From Shouchella lonarensis (GTDB lineage: Bacteria > Bacillota > Bacilli > Bacillales > Bacillaceae_D): DNA of 64,000 nucleotides. The stretch is from positions 62,001 to 126,000 of the forward strand of contig NZ_FMYM01000007.1 in assembly GCF_900096965.1 (NCBI RefSeq), in the 5' to 3' direction. This document shows positions 45,562 to 54,437 of this stretch, in pieces. The notes beneath the pieces were generated by a model that had not been told where the DNA came from, did not search any database, and saw only the letters and a program-made list of their open reading frames with translations. Each line of letters begins with the position of its first letter. Within the stretch, counting starts at the first letter, position 1. Made by a program: the position numbers and the translations under genes.

Positions 45562-46669
45562 CATTGCTTGCATCGCTTCGTTGCTTACGTTGTCAGGGTG
45601 TTGGGATCAACATTTATTAAAAGACGTGACACTAGTGAAAAGTGCAGGGATTGACTTAGTTGAAGATGAGAAATATTTAGTATCTGTGACCATTCGATCT
45701 ATTCAAGAACCGACAAGTACAGAAGAGGCAGGTGTCTCGGCACCAAAAACGATGCAAGTGGAAAGCAACACCATTCGAGAGGCACGAGACTTGTTAGACC
45801 GCAGAATTGGGAAGGCATATGATTCGTCCAAATTGGAAGTATTGGTTTTGGGAGAAGAGTTAGCGAAAGATGATATCCTTTTATTGTTAGATGTTTTTTA
45901 CCGTAACCCACGGAGTCCTTTAAGTACGAAGCTCGTCATTTCCGAGGGAGAGGCACAAGACATCATTAAATTAGGAGAGGGTTATCCGTTGCAAATTGGT
46001 GAGTATATTGCTGACTTGTTAAGCAGTTTAGAGGGTGAGACAGAGGTTCCAAACGAGAATATCCAGTCTATTTCAGCGCGTTTATTAAGTGGGGGAGAAG
46101 ACATTACCTTGCCACTCATCAAACCTCTTGATGATGTGACTGCGACAGTTGTTGGATTGGCGTTGTTTGATGGGACAAAATACACAGGCAAAATTGAGCA
46201 CCAAATGTCGACATTGTTTTTGTTAATGAATGGACAATTAGGTAAGAATGCGCGGTTTTCAAAGAAAATACATGACGACAAGGAAGTGAATATCGCTAAC
46301 TATATTACAATTGATGTGACCGGCGTTGATAGGGACTTGCAATTGGTTGCAAATAGTGTCGATGACATTACAGTAAAATTAAATTTTAAATTTGATGTCG
46401 ATGTGGTCGAATTACCGGTTGATGTCCCTATGCCTATATCAGAGGTTAGGAAGCTAAACAAAAAGCTTGGGGATTTGTTTACGAAAGAAGCAAAGATCGT
46501 GACCGACAGATTATTGGAAGCAAACTCTGATGCCCTTGGGATTGGGAAGCGTATTCATGCGTTTCATCATGACATATGGAAAGAGAAGGATTGGAAAGAA
46601 GTGTATCCAAATATTAAATTTGAAACGAATATCGAGGTTCGAATTGACCAGCAAGGAATTCTTTATTAA
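45539..46669 (+). CDS. GerC-family spore germination lipoprotein (Ger(x)C)
   Basis: 376 residues with a lipoprotein signal ending LTLSGCW (Cys near residue 21), followed by the Ger(x)C domain (DQHLLKDVTLVKSAGID, RPS-like GEGYPLQIGEYIADLL). It anchors to the outer face of the spore inner membrane. GAGGAAGAGG touches ATG 45539, so TTG 45545 two codons later is an equally good start. Confidence 0.92.
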   Translation: MILRKLISIACIASLLTLSGCWDQHLLKDVTLVKSAGIDLVEDEKYLVSVTIRSIQEPTSTEEAGVSAPKTMQVESNTIREARDLLDRRIGKAYDSSKLEVLVLGEELAKDDILLLLDVFYRNPRSPLSTKLVISEGEAQDIIKLGEGYPLQIGEYIADLLSSLEGETEVPNENIQSISARLLSGGEDITLPLIKPLDDVTATVVGLALFDGTKYTGKIEHQMSTLFLLMNGQLGKNARFSKKIHDDKEVNIANYITIDVTGVDRDLQLVANSVDDITVKLNFKFDVDVVELPVDVPMPISEVRKLNKKLGDLFTKEAKIVTDRLLEANSDALGIGKRIHAFHHDIWKEKDWKEVYPNIKFETNIEVRIDQQGILY

Positions 46670-46691
46670 TGGTAGATGAGAACTGAATATG

Positions 46692-46717
46692 AAAAAGCGG
46701 GATGACCCGCTTTTTTT
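46692..46717 (+). terminator. Terminator of the gerABC operon
   Basis: AAAAAGCGGG pairs with CCCGCTTTTT around a 4-base loop, with extra Ts. Confidence 0.92.
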
Positions 46718-46916
46718 GTCTTTAGCTTTTAGCGGACATGTGATATAATTGTGACGAGCAGGAAATAAAAGCGTTTGCAAAATAGGCTGAGGCGCATAAT
46801 TGGGCTTATGGAGACATTAGTTAGATAATTATTATTATTTCCTTTGCTTTTGTCGCAGTCGTGTCAACGGGAGAAAATGAGTCTATATACATAATGATTG
46901 TGGGAGGGGATTTTTT

Positions 46917-47852
46917 ATGAAAAAGAATCGGTTTATGTTGGCATCGCTGGCATTAGCAACGTCGCTTGTTGTGACAGCATGTGGGGACGGTGAAGGTAGT
47001 TTGCGTATGGTCACAGGGGGGACGAGTGGGACATACTATCCGCTTGGTGGCGGTATGGCGAAGACGATTCAAGACAATACCGATTTGAAAATCGATGTGT
47101 CGTCTTCTAATGCATCAGTGGAGAACATGCTTGCTTTGAGTGAAGGGAAAGCAGACATTGCATTTGTACAAACAGATGTGATGGCAAATGGGCTTGCTGG
47201 TGGCGAAGGTTTTGAGGGAGAGATCACCAATGTGTTGGCGCTCGGCTCTCTTTACCCAGAGATGATCCAAATTGTCACAACAGCCGACTCAGGAATTGAA
47301 AGTGTAGAAGATTTAAAAGGGAAAAAAGTCTCGATTGGTGCACCAGGATCAGGTGCGCGTGCCAATGCGGAGGAAATTTTGGAGATTCACGGCATGACGG
47401 TGGAAGATATTGATGCCCAGAATTTGGATTTTGGCGAATCGACAGGTGGCATCCAAGATGGGAACATTGATGCAGCCTTTATTACAGCAGGGACGCCAAC
47501 AGCAGCAGTAGAAAATTTATCTGCCACGACAGATGTGTCTGTTGTGCCAATTGCAGCTGATAAAGCACAAGCATTAATTGAGAAGTATCCGTACTACGCG
47601 GCAGAAACAATCCCGTCCGGCACATATAATTTAACCGAAGACGTGGAAACAGTGGCTGTTCTTGCAATGATCGCTGTGAAGAAAGATTTACCAGAAGACG
47701 ATGTATATGAGATCACAAAAGCCATTTATGAAAACAAAGTGGCACATGCCAAAGGAACTGAGATCACTTTGGAAACAGCGTTAGACGGTGTGACCAATTT
47801 ACATCCAGGCGCAAAGAAGTATTTTGAAGAACAAGGGTTAAGTGTTGAGTAG
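46917..47852 (+). CDS. TAXI family TRAP transporter solute-binding lipoprotein
   Basis: 311 residues. The lipobox is VVTACG (Cys about residue 21). The family signature GGTSGTYYPLGGGMAKTI follows at once, and the usual VRMIFALGS-like segment appears as VLALGSLYPEMIQIV. It delivers substrate (glutamate or a carboxylate in known cases) to the fused permease encoded downstream. GGGAGGGG precedes ATG 46917. A hairpin after the gene separates it from the permease genes. Confidence 0.92.
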   Translation: MKKNRFMLASLALATSLVVTACGDGEGSLRMVTGGTSGTYYPLGGGMAKTIQDNTDLKIDVSSSNASVENMLALSEGKADIAFVQTDVMANGLAGGEGFEGEITNVLALGSLYPEMIQIVTTADSGIESVEDLKGKKVSIGAPGSGARANAEEILEIHGMTVEDIDAQNLDFGESTGGIQDGNIDAAFITAGTPTAAVENLSATTDVSVVPIAADKAQALIEKYPYYAAETIPSGTYNLTEDVETVAVLAMIAVKKDLPEDDVYEITKAIYENKVAHAKGTEITLETALDGVTNLHPGAKKYFEEQGLSVE

Positions 47853-47875
47853 AATGACTGTGTGAAAGATGATCA

Positions 47876-47921
47876 ACCGGCTGCGTACGTGCGTAGTGTA
47901 CATGCAGCCGGTCTTTCTTTT
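47876..47921 (+). terminator. Internal terminator between TAXI binding protein and permease genes
   Basis: ACCGGCTGC pairs perfectly with GCAGCCGGT (9 bp), followed by CTTTCTTTTT. Partial read-through would make more binding protein than permease. Confidence 0.75.
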
Positions 47922-47960
47922 TAAACAGTGCTGGCAAGTTGAGAAAGGGGCGTGCATCAA

Positions 47961-48482
47961 GTGAAACGGATCATCATTTCGATGTTGCTTTTTCTCCTTC
48001 TGCTACTGTATATCTTTTTTTACCCTGTTTCGATGGCGCTCGTCTTTTATAATGAGGATACAAATGAACGCCAAGCTTTTTTACCGCTAGAGTATGGAGA
48101 TGAGTTTCAAATCATTTTTACCCATTCCGTCCATTTGTCAGATGTGGTGGAAAAATACCGCGTTACATCAGACAAACAAATCGAACAATTTGAATTCATA
48201 TTTGAAGAGTTTGGCGTCGGCATGCCATCGAACGCTCAAACAGGCGAGACATTTGTGTATGAAGAGGGTCGTTATCACATTCGTGATATGAAAAATTTAT
48301 TTCCTGAGCTGCGTGTACGAAATGGGAAAGCTGTTTCTCAGCATCGGCTTGTCTGGGGGACGCATGAAGTAACTTTTAATGACTATATGGAGCCAGGCGC
48401 ATGGATGACTTTAAAGATAGAGCATTTAACATTATGGCAGTGGCTGAAAGGAGCACGTATTCATGAGCAAAACACAAACTAA
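47961..48482 (+). CDS. DUF1850 protein, TAXI-TRAP accessory
   Basis: 173 residues: an N-terminal membrane anchor (about 3-25, MKRIIISMLLFLLLLLYIFF) and an extracytoplasmic DUF1850 domain with FTHSVHLSDVVEKY. DUF1850 genes are often found between TAXI binding-protein and permease genes, as here; the role is unknown. GTG 47961 is ten bases after GAAAGGGGC; a GTG at 47952 is too close. The end overlaps the permease start by 20 bases. Confidence 0.85.
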   Translation: MKRIIISMLLFLLLLLYIFFYPVSMALVFYNEDTNERQAFLPLEYGDEFQIIFTHSVHLSDVVEKYRVTSDKQIEQFEFIFEEFGVGMPSNAQTGETFVYEEGRYHIRDMKNLFPELRVRNGKAVSQHRLVWGTHEVTFNDYMEPGAWMTLKIEHLTLWQWLKGARIHEQNTN

Positions 48483-50457
48483 CCAAGATGTAAACCAAGA
48501 AGAGTTAATGGAAAAATATGATGCAGAGTCGAGAACACGGAAGTTATCTGGCGTGGCAGCGGGTATCGTGTTCACAGGGCTACTGGCATTCTCTTTATTT
48601 CAATTATATACAGGTGCATTCGGTCAATTTACAGCGTATATTCAGCGTACGATCCATTTAGGATTTGCCTTGGCACTCATTTTCTTGTTGTTCCCGGCAA
48701 GGAGAAAGACGAAGAGAGACCATGTGCCGTGGTATGACTACGGACTCATGGGCTTATCAATCATTGTGTGTGCATACTGGCCTTTCTTTTATGAAACGCT
48801 TGTTCAACAGCTTGGATCGATCACAGGGGTACAGTTATTTATTGGATCAGTGGCGATCTTACTTGTGTTAGAAGCAGCGAGACGAGCGGTTGGGTTGCCG
48901 ATCGTCACAATCGCAAGTCTATTTATCGCTTATGCATTGCTAGGACCGTACATGCCGGGAATGTTGTCACATGGCGGTTTGAACTTAGATGAATTTGTAA
49001 AGTCTATGTTCTTTACAACGGAAGGCATTCTTGGTACACCATTACAAGTGTCGTCAACATATATTTTCTTATTTCTATTATTTGGTGCTTTTCTCGTTCA
49101 AACAGGGGTAGGCGGTTACTTCAACGATTTGGCACTTGCGATTGCCGGGCGACGCGTTGGCGGGCCTGCGAAAGTGGCGATCTTTTCAAGTGCGCTAAAT
49201 GGCACCATTTCCGGAAGCTCGGTTGCCAATACAGTCACAACAGGTTCATATACAATCCCAATGATGAAAAAGCTAGGTTATAAACCAAATTTTGCTGGTG
49301 CAGTTGAAGCAGCTGCCTCAACTGGTGGACAAATTATGCCACCCATTATGGGCGCAGCAGCGTTTCTTATGATTGAATTTGCCGGTGTGGGTTATTGGGA
49401 AATTGCGAAGGCAGCATTGGTACCTGCCATGCTTTATTTTGTTGGGATATGGGTGATGACGCATTTTGAGGCAAAGCGACTCGGACTAAAAGGATTACCG
49501 AAAGAATCGCTGCCTCGTAAAATTGATGTACTAAAAAAGTTGTATTTGTTGTTGCCAATTGTCGCCATTGTTGTGCTCTTGTTTCAAGGCTTTAGTATTG
49601 AGCGGACAGCGTTACTAGGTATCGCGATCACCATTCTTGTAAGTTTGTTTCATAAAGATACGCGCTTGACACCAAGTAAATTTGTGCTTGCATTAACAAG
49701 TGGTGCACGCACAGCATTAGGTGTTGCGGCTGCAACAGCGTGTGCAGGGATTATTGTTGGTGTCGTGACAAAGACAGGGCTTGGATTAAAATTAGGTGGC
49801 AGCATTGTCGGCGTGGCGGCATCGTTAACGTCGTCGGCAGACTTGCAACTGTTGCTAACGTTATTCTTCACAATGATTACAGCGATCATTTTAGGAATGG
49901 GATCACCGACAACAGCCAATTATATTATTACGTCAACAATTGCGTTGCCAGCCATTCTTGCTTTAAATAATCAACTAGATGTCGCAATTCCAGCTTTAGC
50001 GGCGCACATGTTCGTCTTTTACTTTGGCATTGTGGCTGATATTACGCCTCCCGTTGCACTCTCTGCATTTGCTGCTACAGGCATATCCGGTGGTGATCCG
50101 ATAAAAACTGGGGTAAATGCCGCGAAACTTGCAATTGCTGCTTTTATTATTCCATACATGTTTGTGTTACAGCCGCAACTGCTTATGATTGATTCAACGA
50201 TATTTGAAACAGGTCATGCGCTCATTACTGCCATTTTCGGGATGATTGCAATTGGCGCTTGCCTCATTGGTTATTGGTATAAGTCGCTTGCCTGGCACGA
50301 ACGGCTCATTGCGTTCGTCACTGGTTTCTTGCTCATTTATCCTGATGGATATACAGACTTGGTTGGTATGGCTGTATTTGTCATGTTGCTCATTTATCAA
50401 TGGAGCTTTTTGAATAGACAGCGCGAAGAAGCAAAGTCTCGCTCAAAAGGAGCGTAA
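48463..50457 (+). CDS. TRAP transporter fused permease (4TM/12TM)
   Basis: 664 residues with about 16 or more membrane helices, combining the small and large TRAP permease subunits. DctM-type blocks include SGSSVANTVTTGSYTIPMMK, AAASTGGQIMPPIMGAAAF and GMGSPTTANYI. It imports the ligand of the TAXI lipoprotein with a sodium or proton gradient. AAAGGAGC precedes ATG 48463. Confidence 0.93.
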   Translation: MSKTQTNQDVNQEELMEKYDAESRTRKLSGVAAGIVFTGLLAFSLFQLYTGAFGQFTAYIQRTIHLGFALALIFLLFPARRKTKRDHVPWYDYGLMGLSIIVCAYWPFFYETLVQQLGSITGVQLFIGSVAILLVLEAARRAVGLPIVTIASLFIAYALLGPYMPGMLSHGGLNLDEFVKSMFFTTEGILGTPLQVSSTYIFLFLLFGAFLVQTGVGGYFNDLALAIAGRRVGGPAKVAIFSSALNGTISGSSVANTVTTGSYTIPMMKKLGYKPNFAGAVEAAASTGGQIMPPIMGAAAFLMIEFAGVGYWEIAKAALVPAMLYFVGIWVMTHFEAKRLGLKGLPKESLPRKIDVLKKLYLLLPIVAIVVLLFQGFSIERTALLGIAITILVSLFHKDTRLTPSKFVLALTSGARTALGVAAATACAGIIVGVVTKTGLGLKLGGSIVGVAASLTSSADLQLLLTLFFTMITAIILGMGSPTTANYIITSTIALPAILALNNQLDVAIPALAAHMFVFYFGIVADITPPVALSAFAATGISGGDPIKTGVNAAKLAIAAFIIPYMFVLQPQLLMIDSTIFETGHALITAIFGMIAIGACLIGYWYKSLAWHERLIAFVTGFLLIYPDGYTDLVGMAVFVMLLIYQWSFLNRQREEAKSRSKGA

Positions 50458-50497
50458 AAAAAAGCAGTTGCCTCGAATCGAGGTAACTGCTTTTTTT
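50457..50497. terminator. Bidirectional terminator after the TRAP operon
   Basis: AAAAAAGCAGTTGCCTCG pairs with CGAGGTAACTGCTTTTTT (one mismatch) around a short loop, with a T run on each strand, between convergent genes. Confidence 0.92.
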
Positions 50498-50507
50498 GAC
50501 CTATATG

Positions 50508-51041
50508 CTAGAAAAAGGCGTCGACAAGCTCATCGAGACTCATGTCACTTGATACTTCTGTTTTTTGTGGCTTTAATTGATCAGCAACCCCTTTGTCCTC
50601 TACTTTCTTAGAGAAGGCAAGTGCATCATCAATGATTTTTTCCTCCTTGAGTGCTTGAGCAATATGCCCACCTGTCATGCCCGGTTTTACTTCAATCACA
50701 ACAGTATGCTTGTCGTCATCCTTTTTCTCGTCGTCTTTCTTGTCTTCGTCTTTTTTGTCTTCGTCTTTCTTATCGTCGTTTTTCTTGTCTTTTACCTCTT
50801 TTAAAGCGGCCTCTGTTTCAGCAAGGGCTGTTTTGGTCTTTTCTAAATCTGTTTCAAGTGTTTCCCATTCTTTTGCTTTTTCAACTTTATAGCCAGCGTC
50901 GGCAAGTGCAGCGCGAAGTTCCGTTTCAGAGAGTGCGCTTGCGTCAGTTGCCTGATCCGCTTGAATGTAATAAGCAGCAGTCGTCACGCTCACGGCAACA
51001 AGTAAACCAGCAGCAAAACTACGAATTGTTTTAGGTGTCAT
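50508..51041 (-). CDS. Membrane-anchored protein with charged linker and MltG-like LysM subdomain
   Basis: 177 residues: an N-terminal membrane anchor (about 6-27), a coiled-coil-like Glu/Lys segment (about 55-88), a repetitive Asp/Lys linker (about 87-108, KKDEDKKDEDKKDDEKKD), and a C-terminal domain (VVIEVKPGMTGGHIAQALKE ... EEKIIDDALAF) that resembles the LysM-like N-terminal part of MltG/YceG. The MltG catalytic domain is absent. It overlaps the upstream gene by four bases. The role may be cell-wall related, by inference. Confidence 0.75.
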   Translation of the reverse strand: MTPKTIRSFAAGLLVAVSVTTAAYYIQADQATDASALSETELRAALADAGYKVEKAKEWETLETDLEKTKTALAETEAALKEVKDKKNDDKKDEDKKDEDKKDDEKKDDDKHTVVIEVKPGMTGGHIAQALKEEKIIDDALAFSKKVEDKGVADQLKPQKTEVSSDMSLDELVDAFF

Positions 51042-51415
51042 GAGCGACCTACTTTCACGCGCGATGCAGCTGCTTCAATGAAAGGTGCAAGTAAGCGCGT
51101 CACTTCTGATTCTTCAAGACCCGACTCAGCAGAAATGCTTTCAGCAGAATAGCCACGTTTATGTAAATCTAACACCGTTCGAAGCGTTGCTTGTTCCTCT
51201 GGTGCCCGCACATAACGACCACTTTCTTGTGCTGCGATTTCTACGTCCAGTTCTAAATCACGAATGTGCGATTTCAAATGATGGATTTCCTCCATAAATG
51301 AGATAGAGAGTTGTTCAATTGCTTCCTCCGCTCTCGGTGACTTCTCTGCTTTGAAATAAGACATCGCAAGCAATATTGCTGAGACAGCAATTAAAATAAT
51401 GAAAGTCCATTCCAT
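51038..51415 (-). CDS. Small membrane protein with C-terminal helix-turn-helix-like motif
   Basis: 125 residues: a membrane helix at the N-terminus (MEWTFIILIAVSAILLAMSY), a coiled-coil region (about 30-65), and a C-terminal resolvase-like motif (RTVLDLHKRGYSAESISAES, GLEESEVTRLL). The layout is like SwrB/YlxL-type proteins (DUF6115), but this is tentative. It is coupled (ATGA) to the gene after it, so the two products probably work together at the membrane. AGGAGGGAA precedes the ATG. Confidence 0.75.
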   Translation of the reverse strand: MEWTFIILIAVSAILLAMSYFKAEKSPRAEEAIEQLSISFMEEIHHLKSHIRDLELDVEIAAQESGRYVRAPEEQATLRTVLDLHKRGYSAESISAESGLEESEVTRLLAPFIEAAASRVKVGRS

Positions 51416-51783
51416 CGTAATTCCCTCCTAAATGAATTTGAAATGTGCAGATGGAAGCTGCACGGTAAAACTTTAAATCGGTCATATTGTGGCCTCGTCT
51501 CTATTATACATGAATTCCCCCGTATTTCGATTTAAAATTTAAATTTCTATTCTGTTACAATTGATTTTGACATAGCTGGACAGCAATCTTTGTTGAGGTA
51601 TTTTTAAAAGTGATTATGTAGCTGTAACGCTTGTGGCACAAGGGGTTTTCCGTTTACAAAAACATACAATTTGCCCTCCTTGTGTAGGATAAAAATAACA
51701 GGTATGCTTATAGTAGAACATGGTGATCTTTGGTAGAAATTTTGTCACGGATTATAACCGAAGGGCATAGAGGAGGGGAATAG
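51416..51783. other. AT-rich divergent interval
   Basis: About 370 bases between the leftward pair and the rightward gene at 51784. TTTAAATCG (51472-51480) and CGATTTAAA (51528-51536) form an inverted repeat flanking a minus-strand TATAAT (51503-51508), which may be the promoter region of the leftward pair. No gene is supported. Confidence 0.5.
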
Positions 51784-52458
51784 ATGCACAATTTCTCAGA
51801 AGCATCCGATCATGAAAACGCTTACGATATAGCCATTCACGATGCATTAAAAACAACTGCGTCTCTCTCACCGGTTGGGCGATTAGGTATTTGGTATGAA
51901 GGTGAAATATCATGGGTAGGCGATGCAGCATGGGCAATCGATCGTGCATTCTCAGTGAATGACACGTCTGTCGTGAGTCATGCTTACCATAAGCAATGGA
52001 ATGTGAGTTTAACGGTTTTTGATCGCACAGCACCTCAGAAACTAGGTTGTGTTCGAGAAGTCATGTTTAAAAATGAAAGCACAGCTGTAATGAAAGTAAA
52101 GTTAATGATGCATCATCTCCCTCAACGTGACAGCTCAGGTATGACGTTTTACGCGCCAGAAGAGCAAGCGCTTGTCCATCATTATGATGACATTTGCTCG
52201 TTGTTTGCGCTACATATGCCTAAAGCGACCTATATTCAGCACGTGGCAGGAAGTATGGATAAACATTGGTGCGGTAACGAAGGCAGGTTATCGTTTTCGC
52301 CTTTTTCCTCAGACAGTGCCGAGAGTGTGGTTAGTGCGACGCTTTCGATCGCACCTGAGGAACAACAAGTAGGGGCAGGTTGGTTACTCGTTGCAAAACA
52401 GTATGACTTGTTAAAGGATGTTCATCGACGTTTGCGCGCAACTGGTCAGGAACGATAA
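51784..52458 (+). CDS. Hypothetical protein, possibly glucoamylase N-domain-like
   Basis: 224 residues, no signal or membrane segment, beta-rich. I do not recognise it firmly. Segments such as VREVMFKNESTAVMKVKLMMHHLP and FYAPEEQALVHHYDDICSLFALHM resemble the N-terminal beta-sandwich of bacterial GH15-type glucoamylases, but the catalytic barrel is absent. The ribosome binding site GAGGAGGGG is strong. It has its own upstream region and precedes rpmG. Confidence 0.75.
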   Translation: MHNFSEASDHENAYDIAIHDALKTTASLSPVGRLGIWYEGEISWVGDAAWAIDRAFSVNDTSVVSHAYHKQWNVSLTVFDRTAPQKLGCVREVMFKNESTAVMKVKLMMHHLPQRDSSGMTFYAPEEQALVHHYDDICSLFALHMPKATYIQHVAGSMDKHWCGNEGRLSFSPFSSDSAESVVSATLSIAPEEQQVGAGWLLVAKQYDLLKDVHRRLRATGQER

Positions 52459-52465
52459 AAAGCAC

Positions 52466-52494
52466 TTGCTTTGTGGAGAAACTTTTGCTATGAT
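52466..52494 (+). promoter_or_regulatory. Promoter of rpmG
   Basis: TTGCTT (52466-52471) and TATGAT (52489-52494) with a 17-base spacer and an extended -10 TG. No Zur box is visible near it. Confidence 0.7.
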
Positions 52495-52530
52495 AGTTCA
52501 AGTATGGTAGAAGAGTTTGGAGGGATTAGT

Positions 52531-52680
52531 ATGCGTGTTCAAGTAACGCTTGCTTGCACTGAGACAGGTGATCGTAATTACATTACGACAAAAAACAAGC
52601 GAACCAATTCTGAGCGAATTGAGCTGAAGAAATATAGCCCGCGATTAAAGCGCCACACATTACATCGCGAAACAAAGTAA
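52531..52680 (+). CDS. rpmG: 50S ribosomal protein L33, zinc-ligand-deficient form
   Basis: 49 residues, clearly L33 ([37 protein letters not shown]). Zinc-binding forms have cysteines at 9, 12 and 36 in this alignment; here only C9 remains, with T12 and S36. It is therefore of the zinc-independent (C-minus) type. AGGGATT lies upstream of ATG 52531. In B. subtilis rpmGA also precedes yqgN. Confidence 0.93.
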   Translation: MRVQVTLACTETGDRNYITTKNKRTNSERIELKKYSPRLKRHTLHRETK

Positions 52681-52711
52681 GCAGACGGACTTATCCGCTG
52701 CTTGCTTTTTT
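52676..52711 (+). terminator. Terminator after rpmG
   Basis: AGTAAGCAGACGG pairs with CCGCTGCTTGCT (one bulge), followed by six Ts. Confidence 0.75.
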
Positions 52712-52742
52712 ATGTGTGATGCACGAAAAGGATGGGAGAGCA

Positions 52743-53303
52743 ATGGACAAGAAGGTGATGATTCGTCGAGAAGTCAAATCATTATTACAAAAGATGTCGC
52801 AGGCGATGTATCGTGAGCGCTCGGCGTGCATTGTGAGCCAACTTACAGGACGGAACATGTGGAAAGTTGCTAAGTGTATGGGTGTGACGAAAGCCATTTT
52901 CCCAGAAGTAGATACAGTACCTCTCATTGAACAAGCTTGGTGCGACGAGAAGGAAATCGCACTGCCACGTGTGCACATGCGTACAAAAACGATGGCTTTT
53001 TATGTAGTGACTTCGTGGGATCAATTAGAAGAGACAAAATACGGATTGTTAGAGCCTGTGGTCTCAAAATGTCGACGTGTAGATGAACAAGCAATGGATT
53101 TAATGATCGTTCCTGGTGTGGCGTTTACAAGGAAAGGGGATCGTTTAGGGATGGGGGGCGGTTTCTATGATCGGTTGCTGCCAGCTTATAGAGGAACGAC
53201 CGTGTCTCTTTGTTTTGAGGAGCAGCTGCGACGGGTGTTGCCAACGGAAGATCATGATGTGAAGATTGATCATGTTGTTGTGGAAGGAGATGAATCGGGA
53301 TGA
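52743..53303 (+). CDS. yqgN: 5-formyltetrahydrofolate cyclo-ligase
   Basis: ATP-dependent conversion of 5-formyl-THF to 5,10-methenyl-THF. 186 residues. The C-terminal signature MIVPGVAFTRKGDRLGMGGGFYDRLL is split across residues 121-146 and includes the phosphate-binding GMGGGFYDR. GGGAGAG precedes ATG 52743. The stop overlaps the next gene by four bases. Confidence 0.93.
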   Translation: MDKKVMIRREVKSLLQKMSQAMYRERSACIVSQLTGRNMWKVAKCMGVTKAIFPEVDTVPLIEQAWCDEKEIALPRVHMRTKTMAFYVVTSWDQLEETKYGLLEPVVSKCRRVDEQAMDLMIVPGVAFTRKGDRLGMGGGFYDRLLPAYRGTTVSLCFEEQLRRVLPTEDHDVKIDHVVVEGDESG

Positions 53304-54310
53304 CGACAGCGGAACGTTATTCGCGGCAGTTATTATTTCCTGGTATCGGTGAGGAAGGACAGCGTCGTTTAAAAAATAGTCGTGTGCTCATTGTTGGTAT
53401 GGGTGCACTTGGTACAGTGTTGGCCAACCACGTTGTACGCGCTGGAATAGGCTATACGCATTTTGTTGATCGCGATTATGTGGAATTAAGCAACCTCCAA
53501 CGCCAATCATTGTTTAATGAAGATGATGTATCACGTGCGTTACCAAAAGCAGTCGCAGCAAAAAACACGTTAGAAAAAGTGAATACAGAAGTTGAGATTG
53601 ATGCAACGGTGTGTGACGTTCATAGTGGGAATGTGGCTTCATTTACAGAGGATGTAGATATCGTTTTAGATGGCACAGATAATTTTCATACGCGTTTCTT
53701 ACTAAATGATGCCTGCTTTAAGCAACAAATCCCACTTAGTTATGGTGGGGTCGTACAAGCAAAAGGGGTTAGTGCATTGTTTGTTCCAGGTATGACACCC
53801 TGTTTAAGGTGTTTCATTGGAGAAGGTGCGCAACAAGGAGAAACATGCGACACAGTCGGTGTCATTGCACCCATTGTCGATATCATTGCCTCTTATCAAG
53901 TGGTTGAGGTTGTCAAGTACTTAGTGGGTGCGACGGAACAATTAAGAAACACCGTTCAAACCATTGATATTTGGCATAATACATTTTCGCAATTGTCATT
54001 TCGAGCGCCGAAAGTTGATTGTGCCACTTGTCAAAAAGCTGAATATCCAGCGTTAGCAGAGCGAGCAACGGATACAGTTGCATTGTGTGGACGAGAAACG
54101 ATTCAGGTTGGTGGTAAGCCGTTAAATATTGCAGAGATGGCAACGCGGTTGCGAGCGGTTGCAACGATACAGGAAACCCCATTTTTAGTGCGTGCGACAT
54201 TGCCAGAGGGAGAGCGGCTCGTTTTATTTCCAGACGGTCGCGTGTTGGTTCAAGGGACAGAAGATGTGGCAAAAGCGAAGTCCTTATACAATAAATATAT
54301 TGGCCATTAA
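53300..54310 (+). CDS. ThiF/MoeB family adenylyltransferase
   Basis: 336 residues of the E1-like superfamily, which adenylates the C-terminal Gly-Gly of ThiS or MoaD. Motifs: Rossmann GMGALGTVLANHVVRAGIG (about 33-51), the Asp at VDRDYVELSNLQRQ, DGTDNF, and two zinc CxxC pairs (TPCLRC, DCATC). A C-terminal extension of about 80 residues follows. No thiS/moaD or rhodanese gene is nearby, so thiazole versus molybdopterin cannot be decided. The start overlaps yqgN by four bases. Confidence 0.9.
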   Translation: MTTAERYSRQLLFPGIGEEGQRRLKNSRVLIVGMGALGTVLANHVVRAGIGYTHFVDRDYVELSNLQRQSLFNEDDVSRALPKAVAAKNTLEKVNTEVEIDATVCDVHSGNVASFTEDVDIVLDGTDNFHTRFLLNDACFKQQIPLSYGGVVQAKGVSALFVPGMTPCLRCFIGEGAQQGETCDTVGVIAPIVDIIASYQVVEVVKYLVGATEQLRNTVQTIDIWHNTFSQLSFRAPKVDCATCQKAEYPALAERATDTVALCGRETIQVGGKPLNIAEMATRLRAVATIQETPFLVRATLPEGERLVLFPDGRVLVQGTEDVAKAKSLYNKYIGH

Positions 54311-54437
54311 TAGGAGAGGAATAGACACCTCTCTTTTTGTCTATAAAAAAAGCTTGATTTTATCGTGGAAAGTACGTATGATAAAGAACATATTACAAAT
54401 ATACTTTAACGCGTTAAAGTGAAAGGGTGTTGTTGGC

